Shown: positions 17,501 to 24,883, numbered from the stretch's first letter. The stretch: 64,000 nt of DNA from Oscillospiraceae bacterium (GCA_015066385.1 SVOJ01000002.1:124001-188000); one strand, 5' to 3'. Notes: generated by a model not told the origin, from the sequence alone. A program made the numbers and translations.

Positions 17501-18657
17501 CAGCCGTCTTCAGTAAAGGCTTCTTTTGTGGCGGCTTCATTTTTATAATATCCCATCATAACCCCTGCCCCTTTGGCAAGGATTTCACCGTTTGCGATTT
17601 TCACCTGCATACAGGGGATCGGCTTGCCGACAGACCCATGCTTCCAATAAGTGACCGTATTGTTTGCAATGACGGGTGAGCATTCCGTCATACCGTAACC
17701 ATTGAGCACAATCATTCCCGCCTGCGTATAACGGGCATTGTAAGCCGCTTCCAACGGTGCTCCGCCCGAAACGATTTTCCCGCAACCGCCCAGAAATTCT
17801 TTGACAGCATCGCTTTCTTCCATGTCGGCTTTTGATTTTGCATAACGCAGTGCGCCGCCCATGAGTTTGTTTGCAATCAGTGGTACACAGACAATACTCT
17901 GCGGTTGAAAAAGACGGATATCATTGAGCAGATTGTTCATATTGTCGTTGACACATACGGTTGCACCGCGGAAGATAATTTTTGTGATATTGGTCGTAAA
18001 ACAGTAGGCATGATTGATCGGCAAACAGCAAAAAACGCGCGGTGCCGTGTCGTACTCCCACACACTCATGGCACTGTTGACAAGGTTATGCTGATTGAGC
18101 ATAACTCCTTTCGGGAATCCCGTCGTGCCGGAAGTAAAAAGAAGGGTACAGAAACGCATAGGGTCAGGTTCCCCGTAAAAAACACCCGCATTGTCTGCAA
18201 GTACAGAAGAAAAGGATTCCACATAATCCGCTGAAACTGCATCGTCCATGGAAATGAACAGTTTTACGCGAGGCAGTTTTTCATGCAGTAAACGACAAAG
18301 ACTTTCGTGCTTTTTGTCGAAAACCAACACATCCGTATCACCGAACTCACACAGTTGACGGTTCATATCGTCCGTTTCATTTGCAGCAAGCGGAATAATG
18401 ACACTATCTGCAGCGACAGTGCCGAAATAAGTAACGATCCATTCAAAACAAGTCGGGCCGACCACTGCAACGTGCGCGCCTTTCATGTTTCGATTTTCAA
18501 GCAATCGGCTGAACGCATCGCTCGCCGCCTGCAGTTGCAGATAGGTCTTGTTTGCAACCGATCCGTTATCCTTAAAAAGAAGAAAATCATTTTCAGGATA
18601 CCGATCGGCCGCAAAGTCGATCATATTTTTCAAGGTTTTAATATCTTTCAGTTCCAT
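14560..18657 (-). CDS. Four-domain fusion: adenylation, carrier, thioester reductase, iron alcohol dehydrogenase
   Basis: A 1365-residue cytoplasmic protein. Domain order (numbered from ATG 18657): AMP-binding/adenylation about 5-510 (FTSGTTGFPKG near 175, GYGMTECSP, HTGDLGYIDEEG); acyl-carrier domain 525-590 with phosphopantetheine Ser in GGDSLS near 554; NAD-binding thioester reductase 615-965 (TGATGFLG near 621, Tyr774-x3-Lys778); iron-dependent alcohol dehydrogenase 980-1365 (GGGAVLDCAK, Asp1176/His1180, His1247, His1261, the four iron ligands of the FucO family). Known carboxylic acid reductases stop at the aldehyde; the added dehydrogenase should reduce it to an alcohol. All key residues look intact. 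The ATG lies just after the upstream GatD-like stop with a weak ribosome site; an alternative TTG at 18666 overlaps that gene. Substrate unknown; the adenylation domain looks acyl- rather than amino-acid-type, and there is no condensation domain. Confidence 0.88.
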   Translation of the reverse strand: MELKDIKTLKNMIDFAADRYPENDFLLFKDNGSVANKTYLQLQAASDAFSRLLENRNMKGAHVAVVGPTCFEWIVTYFGTVAADSVIIPLAANETDDMNRQLCEFGDTDVLVFDKKHESLCRLLHEKLPRVKLFISMDDAVSADYVESFSSVLADNAGVFYGEPDPMRFCTLLFTSGTTGFPKGVMLNQHNLVNSAMSVWEYDTAPRVFCCLPINHAYCFTTNITKIIFRGATVCVNDNMNNLLNDIRLFQPQSIVCVPLIANKLMGGALRYAKSKADMEESDAVKEFLGGCGKIVSGGAPLEAAYNARYTQAGMIVLNGYGMTECSPVIANNTVTYWKHGSVGKPIPCMQVKIANGEILAKGAGVMMGYYKNEAATKEAFTEDGWLHTGDLGYIDEEGFLFITGRCKNLILLDNGENVSAEFLEERFANIPFVQEVIAYGESGMICVEIFPNAEYIRKQGITDPEAVMRDILNTVNENLASFQRIAKFTLRDTPFERTASSKIKRTGGKPTKKEEFVLPSTPAENRVCAAVCDVLNKEKVGMNENFFALGGDSLSATELAVSLHIGTQLVYDHPVLGELAAVLETENAQEDRAVTGINAVIAETAGQGSAAGEYKNILLTGATGFLGIHILKELLAKNVDVYCLVRSETRFHEQIKYYFNSLPLDRVHIVIGNIEKENLGINEVQYNELCRTIDAVFHVAANVHHAGDYTDLKKTNVDGTVHCIDFAKRANAVLHHTSTVSVHGAATVPQTDKTAKFDEFTLDIGQKFTENVYIHSKYRAEEAVLVARKEGLQSNIYRIGNLTWRTTDGVFQINTNDNGFLHRIHAMVKLGLLSSVADKYPMDLTAVDECAKAFVGLAMSGRVNEIYHLMNPNYLSTENLFKYLGVPYKKVSPLALIETAFANTDDRDIHVYMFYMLISGRSANIETFCDFTLQRMNALGLSWSIPEYNYLTVGNNCLPEEKYEIKPMHTGKATMTPIQKLFVSTLRKVQLPDSILLIGENAVADLCVKMKEDGIRSPLVVTFPLALEFEKIKTLLAEFDSACVFVDIPGEPTVNSVQKALQMYVDNDCDCVLAVGGGAVLDCAKVCALCAGNPGKSPDTVCGLFAEPAPAVPFYAVPTTAGTGSEVTVFAVLTDEEKQQKTPYLSDKFLPRVIASDASFTLGLPAKMTAATGIDALSHAVEAYCSLFAEDFPEDKENAPTACKMIFENLPTVCADPENLPARQNMLEAAYIAGKAFRRISTGYIHAIAHRLGELCHLPHGVAIAAAFVPVLRASLPHIAKPLAELAVVCGFADDGTSTLTAAEIFVAKCDELIAHLHLLDDVQFKNSDIAFIVDRAQDEVKSLGYPVVFTDEDLAEIVKDIMR

Positions 18658-18662
18658 TTTTA

Positions 18663-19385
18663 TCAACCGATTCCCGTACGTTTGGGATCCTTGAACTCTG
18701 CAAGGCGAATTTCGTAGGCTTTCAGTGCGACATCCTCAAAGGGGATTTTCACATCAGCACCTGCACTTTCAAGGAAGAATCTTGTGAATTTCGGATTCAT
18801 AACAAGTAAAGGTCCGATAATATAAGTGGCATACAGATTGTTCTTGTGAATGCCTTCAAGTTTTGCACCGGGGCAGATCCCCGTACCGCGTTCGACGGTG
18901 ATAAAACCGTATTCTTCAGGCAGGCCATAGGTGTGCCCAAACTGCGTTTTGAAGCCGATGATATCACTGCCGCAGCCGTTGCCGAGAATACTGCAAAAGA
19001 AACGCTTGTTCATCACAAGATCGACATGGCACGGAAACAGGCCGAGTGCTTTATATGTTTTTTCGGTTTTGTTATCCACTTCGAGCACATGGATGTATTC
19101 ACCCAGCACATCCACACTGTTGCCCGTAAACAGAATATGCACACCGTCTTCAATAAGCTGTGCAAAACGGTCTTTATAGGGCATCAGAGCATCAATTATG
19201 CGAAGCTGATTGCGTTCCGTGGTTGCCCCCATGTAAATAATATCGGGGGTATTGTCTGCAAAATAAGGCTTGTCCTGCAGGTCGGTGCAGATAAATTCAG
19301 CATCGGGCAGGCAACGGCGCAGATATTCGGCATTAAATTCATCGCCGTAAAGATATGCCTTTTCAAAAAGGATTTCAACCGTCAT
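18663..19385 (-). CDS. GatD-like class I glutamine amidotransferase fold, catalytic residues missing
   Basis: A 240-residue protein that aligns by eye along its length with GatD, the subunit that feeds ammonia from glutamine to MurT. GatD landmarks are recognisable but altered: the catalytic Cys94 motif (ICGGYQFLG in S. aureus) reads FTGNSVDVLG here, with Thr87 in place of Cys, and the catalytic His189 motif (TYLHGP) reads TYIIGP with Ile190. It should therefore be unable to hydrolyse glutamine. The frame is intact and the fold-defining IEDG and GPLL segments persist, so it looks like a maintained pseudoenzyme. Its start overlaps the MurT-like stop (ATGA) and the large fusion starts right after it, so all three are coupled. 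Confidence 0.75.
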   Translation of the reverse strand: MTVEILFEKAYLYGDEFNAEYLRRCLPDAEFICTDLQDKPYFADNTPDIIYMGATTERNQLRIIDALMPYKDRFAQLIEDGVHILFTGNSVDVLGEYIHVLEVDNKTEKTYKALGLFPCHVDLVMNKRFFCSILGNGCGSDIIGFKTQFGHTYGLPEEYGFITVERGTGICPGAKLEGIHKNNLYATYIIGPLLVMNPKFTRFFLESAGADVKIPFEDVALKAYEIRLAEFKDPKRTGIG

Positions 19386-20764
19386 TTACGTTCCCTCCCG
19401 AATTCTTCAATTTTTTCTTCCAGTTCTTTGCGCAGTTTCATCTGTTCGTCATATACATACAGTTCAAACAGCATAATAAAGGTCGGTGCTTTGCTGAAAT
19501 CTGCAATTTTGGTAATATCAAACGGTTCGTGGAAAGTGGTCATGCGATCTTCGGGCACACCTGCCAGCAGCAGACGGTATTTCATATCTTCCGCACGGAA
19601 ACCGGAAATATAGATATGCTTGACGGAATCGTCAGCAAGACGTTCGAGGTCTGCTTCGTAATACCAGGTCAGATTTTCGCAACCGATTTTAATTTCCACA
19701 TTGTCGTCCAGGAACATAAAGACGGACTTGTCGCCTTCGATCTGCTTGACATAATTGCTGACAACAGAAAGCGCAACGGGGTTGAGTCCTTTGACTACGT
19801 GGCTGATGAATTTGACATCGCCGATCTGTTTTTCATAGTAACGGGAATCAGTTACTTTGATATTCTTGAGAGATTTTGCAATCTGTTCGGGAGTGAGGCC
19901 GAGTTCCAGAAGAAGTGAAATGGCGGCAATTTCGTTATAAACATTGAAAGCACTTGCCTGAATCAAAGGATAAGTAAAGGCTTTGCCGTTGTGTTCGGCA
20001 TACAGTTCTTTTTTCTGTGCATCAATGCCCGTTACGATATGATCGGATTCCGGATTCTGCAGACCGCAGGACGGACAACGGAAGTGACCGATGTGGTGAT
20101 AACGGCGGAATGTGAATTCCGGCACACCGCCGCAAACGGGACAATAACCTGCATCGTTGATAATGTTGGGTTCCCCTGCCGACTCACCTTCCAACGGAAG
20201 AACACTGAAATGAATACGGCGGTTGCTGCCGTCAATACGCACACGAGAACCGATGACATCATCGGCGTTGAGAATCAGTACCGTATCATCGGGAACGGCA
20301 TTGGTGATGATATCCGAAATAAAATCAGGATGTGCATTGCGTTTGCAGGAATCGCGGAACAAGTCAACCACGATCAGATAATCGGGATGGATATTTCTGA
20401 AAATACGGGTGGAACTGCGTTCATCAACTTCAAGAACACAGTCGTCATATTTGCAACGATTAAAAATCGTGACACCGCGGGTCATTGTGACGGCAATACC
20501 GTTTTCGGTGTTGGAGCCGAATTTATTATCCAACACCGTATAACCGTTGGTACGAAGTGCATCTTCCAGCAGATTGCAAACGGTTGATTTCCCGTTTGTG
20601 CCCGTTACACAAAGAATGTGTTTGGGCTTTTTGAGATAGCGTATATAATCGGGGCAGATGTGCAGTGCGATTCTGCCGGGGGTGTGCGAAGCACGTCTGC
20701 CGAGTAAACGCAAGCCCGTATAAGTTGCCTTGCACACAATAAATGCGATAATGAACCTTAACAT
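19382..20764 (-). CDS. MurT-like Mur ligase (with DUF1727 C-terminal domain)
   Basis: A 460-residue ATP-dependent Mur ligase family protein. Order: N-terminal hydrophobic helix 1-20; central ATPase with P-loop TGTNGKST (54-61) and VLEVDERSS; a four-Cys zinc ribbon inserted at 208-233 (CPVCG, CPSCG), diagnostic of MurT; C-terminal MurT domain from about 320. Canonical MurT with GatD amidates the D-Glu of lipid II. Here the C-terminal W-I-W-D motif, whose Asp helps the GatD active site, reads WYYE (367-370), matching the loss of catalysis in the partner gene. ATP site and zinc ribbon look intact, so ligase activity with another nucleophile is plausible. The ATG follows AGGAGAATAAAAA; 25 bp separate it from the flavoprotein gene, with no terminator. 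Confidence 0.82.
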   Translation of the reverse strand: MLRFIIAFIVCKATYTGLRLLGRRASHTPGRIALHICPDYIRYLKKPKHILCVTGTNGKSTVCNLLEDALRTNGYTVLDNKFGSNTENGIAVTMTRGVTIFNRCKYDDCVLEVDERSSTRIFRNIHPDYLIVVDLFRDSCKRNAHPDFISDIITNAVPDDTVLILNADDVIGSRVRIDGSNRRIHFSVLPLEGESAGEPNIINDAGYCPVCGGVPEFTFRRYHHIGHFRCPSCGLQNPESDHIVTGIDAQKKELYAEHNGKAFTYPLIQASAFNVYNEIAAISLLLELGLTPEQIAKSLKNIKVTDSRYYEKQIGDVKFISHVVKGLNPVALSVVSNYVKQIEGDKSVFMFLDDNVEIKIGCENLTWYYEADLERLADDSVKHIYISGFRAEDMKYRLLLAGVPEDRMTTFHEPFDITKIADFSKAPTFIMLFELYVYDEQMKLRKELEEKIEEFGRERK

Positions 20765-20789
20765 TTTTTATTCTCCTGATATTAAAAAA

Positions 20790-21338
20790 TCAAATTCTTA
20801 ATTTTGCGGCTTCTTCAGCCGATGCCAGCACGTCAGCCTCAACCGAATGCTTGTCCGTATTCGGAGCGAACACGGTTTTTTGCAACACAAAGCCCGCATA
20901 GCGACAAGCAGTCTGTATCTGCTTCTGAATGATTTCAACACTGTGCAAGCCTGATCGCCCCGCACTCAAAAGCAAAATGCATGGACGGTCGGTTTTTGCA
21001 AAAAGTTTTTCTTTTCGCATTTCAGATGCTTCATAATAACGCTGAAAACGATCCAACACCGCCTTTGCGGGGGCAGGTACGGAATAGTTATAAACGGGCA
21101 CAGCCCAGACAAGCACATCCGCTTTGCGCAACAGCATGTCCATTTCATCGAGATCCGGAAAACGGCATCGATCCGCCGTTTGGCAGGCATTGCATGCCAT
21201 GCAGGGTTTTGGCTGTATCTCATACAGATTCAATTGTGTAACCGTTGCATCTGCCAAAAGACCGCTTTTAAAAGCATCAATCAGCATCGCCGTATTCCCG
21301 TTCGGGTGCGGCGATGCGTTGAGAATCAATACATTCAT
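20790..21338 (-). CDS. Flavodoxin-like NAD(P)H-dependent oxidoreductase
   Basis: A 182-residue flavoprotein of the NADPH-dependent FMN reductase/flavodoxin-fold family. The N-terminal VLILNASPHPNGNT (about 3-16) binds FMN phosphate; CMACNACQTADRC (near 45-57) is a cysteine motif seen in iron-sulfur-flavoprotein-like members; VWAVPVYNYSVPAPAKAVLDR is the flavin-ring loop. It could donate electrons or reduce quinones. The start at ATG 21338 overlaps the stop of the upstream isomerase (TAATG), so the two are coupled; an upstream in-frame ATG would lie inside that gene. No terminator separates it from the MurT-like gene, so it may belong to the same pathway. Confidence 0.85.
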   Translation of the reverse strand: MNVLILNASPHPNGNTAMLIDAFKSGLLADATVTQLNLYEIQPKPCMACNACQTADRCRFPDLDEMDMLLRKADVLVWAVPVYNYSVPAPAKAVLDRFQRYYEASEMRKEKLFAKTDRPCILLLSAGRSGLHSVEIIQKQIQTACRYAGFVLQKTVFAPNTDKHSVEADVLASAEEAAKLRI

Positions 21339-22165
21339 TACCAGCCGAGTTTTTTCAGGAATGCACGGCTGATTTCGGCACACTGCAGTTCTTCATGCCC
21401 CTTGTCGGGCTGATCCTGTTCAACAACGACCCACTGTGCACCCGCTTTTTCGGCGGCTTCAAGAATGGCGGGCATATTCTGCACACCGCTTCCGACGGGT
21501 TTGAAGCTGAATGCATCTTCACTTGCCTGTTCTTCATCGTCATCAATGCCGATCAAAGCATACAGTTTCTGCGGTTTTTCCTTGCCCTGCATCACAAAAT
21601 CTTTCAGATGCACAACAGGGGCTCTGCCTGTATATTTCAGCACATATTCTGCGGGATTTTCGCCGCCGACATTGACCCAGCAAGTGTCAAGTTCGGTCGC
21701 AAGCAGGTCTGCACTGATGGTATCGTACATCACGTCAAGGCCGTATTTTTCACCGAGTTTCACAAATTCAAAATCATGGTTATGGTAAAGCATCAGAAGA
21801 CCCTGCTTTTTGCATTCGGCACCGATGGCGGCCATTTCTTCAAGGGTCTTTTCAAAATCGGCAAAACCGGGCCTGCGTTCTTCGGGAAGATAGGGAATTA
21901 CAATAAAACGGCAACCGATTTCCTTGTATTTTGCAATGGTTCCTTCTGTATCTGCAAGCAGTTCATCCAACGGGACATGGGCTGAAACGGGATCCACACC
22001 TGCGGCGGCGCAGATTTCTTTCACCTGCTGTGCGGTATGGTCAAAAAGCCCTGCAAATTCAACACCCTGATAGCCCAAAGCGGCAACCTTGCGGATAGTT
22101 CCTTCAAAATCTTTTTCCATTTCGTTGCGTACGGAATATAACTGTAAAGCGACAGGCAATGACAT
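21338..22165 (-). CDS. Sugar phosphate isomerase/epimerase (xylose isomerase-like TIM barrel)
   Basis: A 275-residue cytoplasmic TIM-barrel protein of the AP-endonuclease-2/sugar isomerase family. Features: LQLYSVRNEMEKDFEGTIRK at the start, GVEFAGL, LLMLYHNHDFEF near 145 with metal-binding residues, WVNVGGENPAEYVLKY and VVHLKDF. Members isomerise or epimerise sugars, keto-inositols or similar compounds using a divalent metal; the substrate is not readable. It is the first gene of the minus-strand run that continues through the flavoprotein, MurT-like, GatD-like and four-domain genes. ATG preceded by CGGAGGTATTTTTTATT. Confidence 0.87.
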   Translation of the reverse strand: MSLPVALQLYSVRNEMEKDFEGTIRKVAALGYQGVEFAGLFDHTAQQVKEICAAAGVDPVSAHVPLDELLADTEGTIAKYKEIGCRFIVIPYLPEERRPGFADFEKTLEEMAAIGAECKKQGLLMLYHNHDFEFVKLGEKYGLDVMYDTISADLLATELDTCWVNVGGENPAEYVLKYTGRAPVVHLKDFVMQGKEKPQKLYALIGIDDDEEQASEDAFSFKPVGSGVQNMPAILEAAEKAGAQWVVVEQDQPDKGHEELQCAEISRAFLKKLGW

Positions 22166-22195
22166 AATAAAAAATACCTCCGTATATTTTTATAT

Positions 22196-22224
22196 ATTAT
22201 ATCATACCTGTCGCCATTTTGCAA
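22196..22224 (-). promoter_or_regulatory. Promoter of the isomerase/flavoprotein/MurT-like operon
   Basis: On the minus strand TTGCAA (22219-22224), 17-bp spacer, perfect TATAAT (22196-22201). No other clear promoter or terminator appears before 14560, suggesting one 7.6-kb transcript. Confidence 0.75.
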
Positions 22225-22227
22225 GAT

Positions 22228-23304
22228 TCACTTGTGATTTTCAATAACTTGCACGAGTGCTTTTGCACAAAGATGTGCAGCATACAATGCTTCGTCCAAT
22301 GTGTTGGCATCGCTCCCGACTTCAAGAAGCAACGCATTCTTCGCAATATCCATATTGTATTTTCGTTGACAGAAATATAACGGCCGCATCAGCCCTTCAT
22401 ACAGTTCGCTTGCGGTATCCTGCAATTCCAGAGCAAAACGCAGATTGTATTCCCACTCGGGAAAATCCGTAATCTGCCCCTCTTGCGTTCCCGTAATAAT
22501 CATAACCTGTGCGGCTTTTTTGCCGTCAATTTCCACGATGGGTTTTCCGCGGCTTGTGTCGGAATAATAAAACGCATCGCGGTGTACATCCAGCACAATC
22601 TGTATGGACGGATTTTCGGCAAGAATTTTTTCAATGCCTTCTCTTGACCGTGCATAAGCTCCGTTGTACTGTGTGTCATAGACGGTGGTGTCGTGAATTA
22701 CACCGATGCCTGCATTTTCCAGAACGGACTTTATTTCTGCACCGACACGGATCATATTGCGGTCTTGTGCCTCGCTTCGCGTTTCATAAGCATTCCAGAA
22801 TCCGCCGTTGTCGGACAATAAATAACTTTCACTTGTGTGTGTATGGTAAATCAGCACCAAAGGTGCTTGCATATCTGTAATCTGTAAATCTGCTCCGAGG
22901 GAAAGCAGATTTACAAAATCGGGTTGTTGTGAAGCGGTTGCATTGCGCACCGCGGCATTACAGACAAAATCGGTTGCACCTGCCGTGCTGAAATCGTCAG
23001 CCAGCACAGCACCGTCCTCTTCCTGCATGGCAAAAACGGCAAGGTATTCTGCCTCCATTTTCGCCACATCGGACGGTGTTTCGTAAAAAGAGGTTGTTAT
23101 ATCCGCTACGTCTTCTTCCTCGATGTTTTGTTCGTTTTCTGCCGCAAGTTCGGTTTGAGCAACAATCGGAAAAACTGCCTGCAGCAAATGGATGGGGATA
23201 TCCGAACACAAAAACCGTACAGTGCCAAAAAGCAAAAGAATTCCGAAACAGAAATAACAGATTCCGAAAATGCGTCGTACATATTTTTCTTCCATGCCGT
23301 ACAT
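22228..23304 (-). CDS. spoIIP: Stage II sporulation protein P (septal peptidoglycan hydrolase)
   Basis: A 358-residue membrane-anchored amidase/endopeptidase that, with SpoIID and SpoIIM, thins septal peptidoglycan for forespore engulfment. One transmembrane helix lies near the N-terminus (about 9-30); an acidic linker follows; the SpoIIP catalytic domain (about 140-355) shows LIYHTHTSESY and LDVHRDAF with zinc His residues, and a late LLEVGSDANTLDEA (zinc Glu). Start at ATG 23304 behind GGGGGACAGTAT; an upstream in-frame ATG at 23337 has no such site. It lies 50 bp after gpr, an arrangement known in Clostridia, and marks the organism as a spore former. Confidence 0.93.
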   Translation of the reverse strand: MYGMEEKYVRRIFGICYFCFGILLLFGTVRFLCSDIPIHLLQAVFPIVAQTELAAENEQNIEEEDVADITTSFYETPSDVAKMEAEYLAVFAMQEEDGAVLADDFSTAGATDFVCNAAVRNATASQQPDFVNLLSLGADLQITDMQAPLVLIYHTHTSESYLLSDNGGFWNAYETRSEAQDRNMIRVGAEIKSVLENAGIGVIHDTTVYDTQYNGAYARSREGIEKILAENPSIQIVLDVHRDAFYYSDTSRGKPIVEIDGKKAAQVMIITGTQEGQITDFPEWEYNLRFALELQDTASELYEGLMRPLYFCQRKYNMDIAKNALLLEVGSDANTLDEALYAAHLCAKALVQVIENHK

Positions 23305-23355
23305 ATACTGTCCCCCTTTTGCTTCATTTATATGCATTGCAGAAAAGGATATGCT

Positions 23356-24219
23356 TCAGACAATCGACAGCAATTCCTCTGCGGTCAGATTTTTCTGCAA
23401 AGCGCAATTGATAGCAAGAGAGATCAGTTTTGCAGCCGAATCGGTTACGGTGTCAATCTCACGTGGCGAAACCATCATATTTTCAAATTCTGTTTCTTCA
23501 CACGGATTCTGAACACCTGTCACATCCTGCGCCAGACTGCAGGCATCCACAACAGTCGGCACACCGACGGCTATGACGGGAATGCCGATGGTTCGTCGGC
23601 TGATTTCTTTCCGATGATTGCCGACGCCCGATCCGGGAGAAATACCCGTATCACAGATCTGCACCGTCCGTGCAAGACGTTTTGCACTTTTTGCCGCAAG
23701 CGCATCAACGGATATGACCGCACAAGGCTTGATTTTTTGTGCAACAGCAGTTATAATCTCTGCAGCTTCAATACCGGTGCAGCCCAACACCCCGGGACTT
23801 AACACCGCAACGGGTCGCAAAGCCCCGAGACCGATTTGCCGTTGCAGATTTTCTTCAATATGGCGGGTAGCAAAAATAAAATCGGCACATTTCGGGCCCA
23901 ATGCATCGGGCGTTATGGCTGTATTACCGAGTCCGACAACCAACACCAACCCTGCAGACGGAAGAAGTGATCGCAAAATCTGTACCAAAGCATCCAATCT
24001 GCCGTCGGTCAATTCACGACTTACGGTGAATGCGGGAACTTCGACCGTAATATACGTTCCGATCGGTTTACCGATTGTTTTTTCCCCTTCATCATTGAGC
24101 ACTTTTATCTCGGAAACAGAGGTTGAACAGACTTCATATGTGCGATGACTTACCCCATTGAGGTCTTTTGTTCCGACAATTTGTGCACGCTCCAATGCAA
24201 GATCGGTTCTGAACAGCAA
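23356..24219 (-). CDS. gpr: Spore germination protease GPR
   Basis: A 287-residue aspartic-type protease that degrades small acid-soluble spore proteins at germination. Diagnostic stretches: FRTDLALERAQIV (start), TYITVEVPAF, VVGLGNTAITPDALGP, RPVAVLSPGVLGCTGIEAAE, ISVDALAAKSAKRL and ISPGSGVGNHRKEI. I place the start at TTG 24219 because GGGGAG lies 6 bases upstream and the conserved region begins there; no ATG sits closer than 24330. The pro-region is shorter than in B. subtilis GPR. Divergent from rpsT, upstream of spoIIP. Confidence 0.92.
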   Translation of the reverse strand: MLFRTDLALERAQIVGTKDLNGVSHRTYEVCSTSVSEIKVLNDEGEKTIGKPIGTYITVEVPAFTVSRELTDGRLDALVQILRSLLPSAGLVLVVGLGNTAITPDALGPKCADFIFATRHIEENLQRQIGLGALRPVAVLSPGVLGCTGIEAAEIITAVAQKIKPCAVISVDALAAKSAKRLARTVQICDTGISPGSGVGNHRKEISRRTIGIPVIAVGVPTVVDACSLAQDVTGVQNPCEETEFENMMVSPREIDTVTDSAAKLISLAINCALQKNLTAEELLSIV

Positions 24220-24301
24220 ACAAATCTCCCCTTTCTGCAAAGATTTTTGTCTTTTGCGCGTTTTGTATGCAAAAAAATTAAAAATTTCGAAAAAAAAGGT
24301 A

Positions 24302-24330
24302 TTGCATTTTTTGTTTATTCGTGGTAACAT
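24302..24330 (+). promoter_or_regulatory. Promoter of rpsT
   Basis: TTGCAT (24302-24307), 17-bp spacer, TAACAT (24325-24330), about 47 bp before the rpsT ATG. Confidence 0.65.
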
Positions 24331-24376
24331 TATCAGGTATAAAACAAGTGTAATCAGTAAGGAGGTGCAAAATCAG

Positions 24377-24631
24377 ATGCCCAACATTAAGTCCGCAAAA
24401 AAGCGTGTTCTTGTCAACAAGACCAAGCAGGCTCGTAACAAGTCCGCTAACTCTGCGCTCAAGACTGCTCTTAAGAAAGCTAACGTTGCAATTGAAACCA
24501 ACGCTGCTGACAAAGAAGCTGTTGTTGTTGCTGCTATCAAAAAGGTCGATCAGGCTGCTGCCAAGGGACTGATCCATAAGAACAATGCAGCACGCAAAAA
24601 GTCTGCTCTTACCAAAAAACTCAATGGCTAA
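24377..24631 (+). CDS. rpsT: 30S ribosomal protein S20
   Basis: An 84-residue, lysine- and alanine-rich helical protein beginning MPNIKSAKKRVLVNKTKQ, the classic S20 start, with AARKKSALTKKLNG at the end. It binds 16S rRNA early in small-subunit assembly. The ATG at 24377 follows GGAGGTGCAAAATCAG. The place between gpr/spoIIP and downstream genes is a known clostridial arrangement. A small membrane-protein gene follows 69 bp later before the terminator. Confidence 0.98.
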   Translation: MPNIKSAKKRVLVNKTKQARNKSANSALKTALKKANVAIETNAADKEAVVVAAIKKVDQAAAKGLIHKNNAARKKSALTKKLNG

Positions 24632-24700
24632 GGCACTTTTGCTGCATTCCGGTCTGCGCACGGCGTTCAACATATTTTTCTGAAAGGACGGTTATCAAAC

Positions 24701-24868
24701 ATGAAAAAAGCTCTTAAGATTGTTGCCATCGTACTTGCCATTGCTGCTGCTATTGCTGCTATCTATGTCATCGTAACGAAAGTCATCAAAAAGAACCAGA
24801 ACACTTCGGAAGAAAATTACGTTTCCTGCTCCTGCGAAGAAGAATTCGCTTCGGAAGCAATTGCGTAA
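24701..24868 (+). CDS. Small single-pass membrane protein (55 residues)
   Basis: A short gene not matching any family I recognise. The ATG at 24701 follows AAGGACGGTTATCAAAC. The product starts MKKALKIV, has a strongly hydrophobic Ala/Ile helix (about 5-27), a basic stretch TKVIKKNQ that should fix the N-out or hairpin topology, and an acidic tail with CSCEEEF near the C-terminus. It lies between rpsT and a strong terminator with no promoter visible, so it is probably co-transcribed with rpsT. Codon use matches neighbours, which supports a real gene. Confidence 0.65.
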   Translation: MKKALKIVAIVLAIAAAIAAIYVIVTKVIKKNQNTSEENYVSCSCEEEFASEAIA

Positions 24869-24883
24869 AACGCTGTCGAATGA

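Noticed and set aside
18655-18666. TTG at 18666 as start of the four-domain fusion
   Set aside because: It would overlap the GatD-like stop and sits too close to any ribosome site; ATG 18657 gives the usual MELKDIKTL start. The difference is only three residues.
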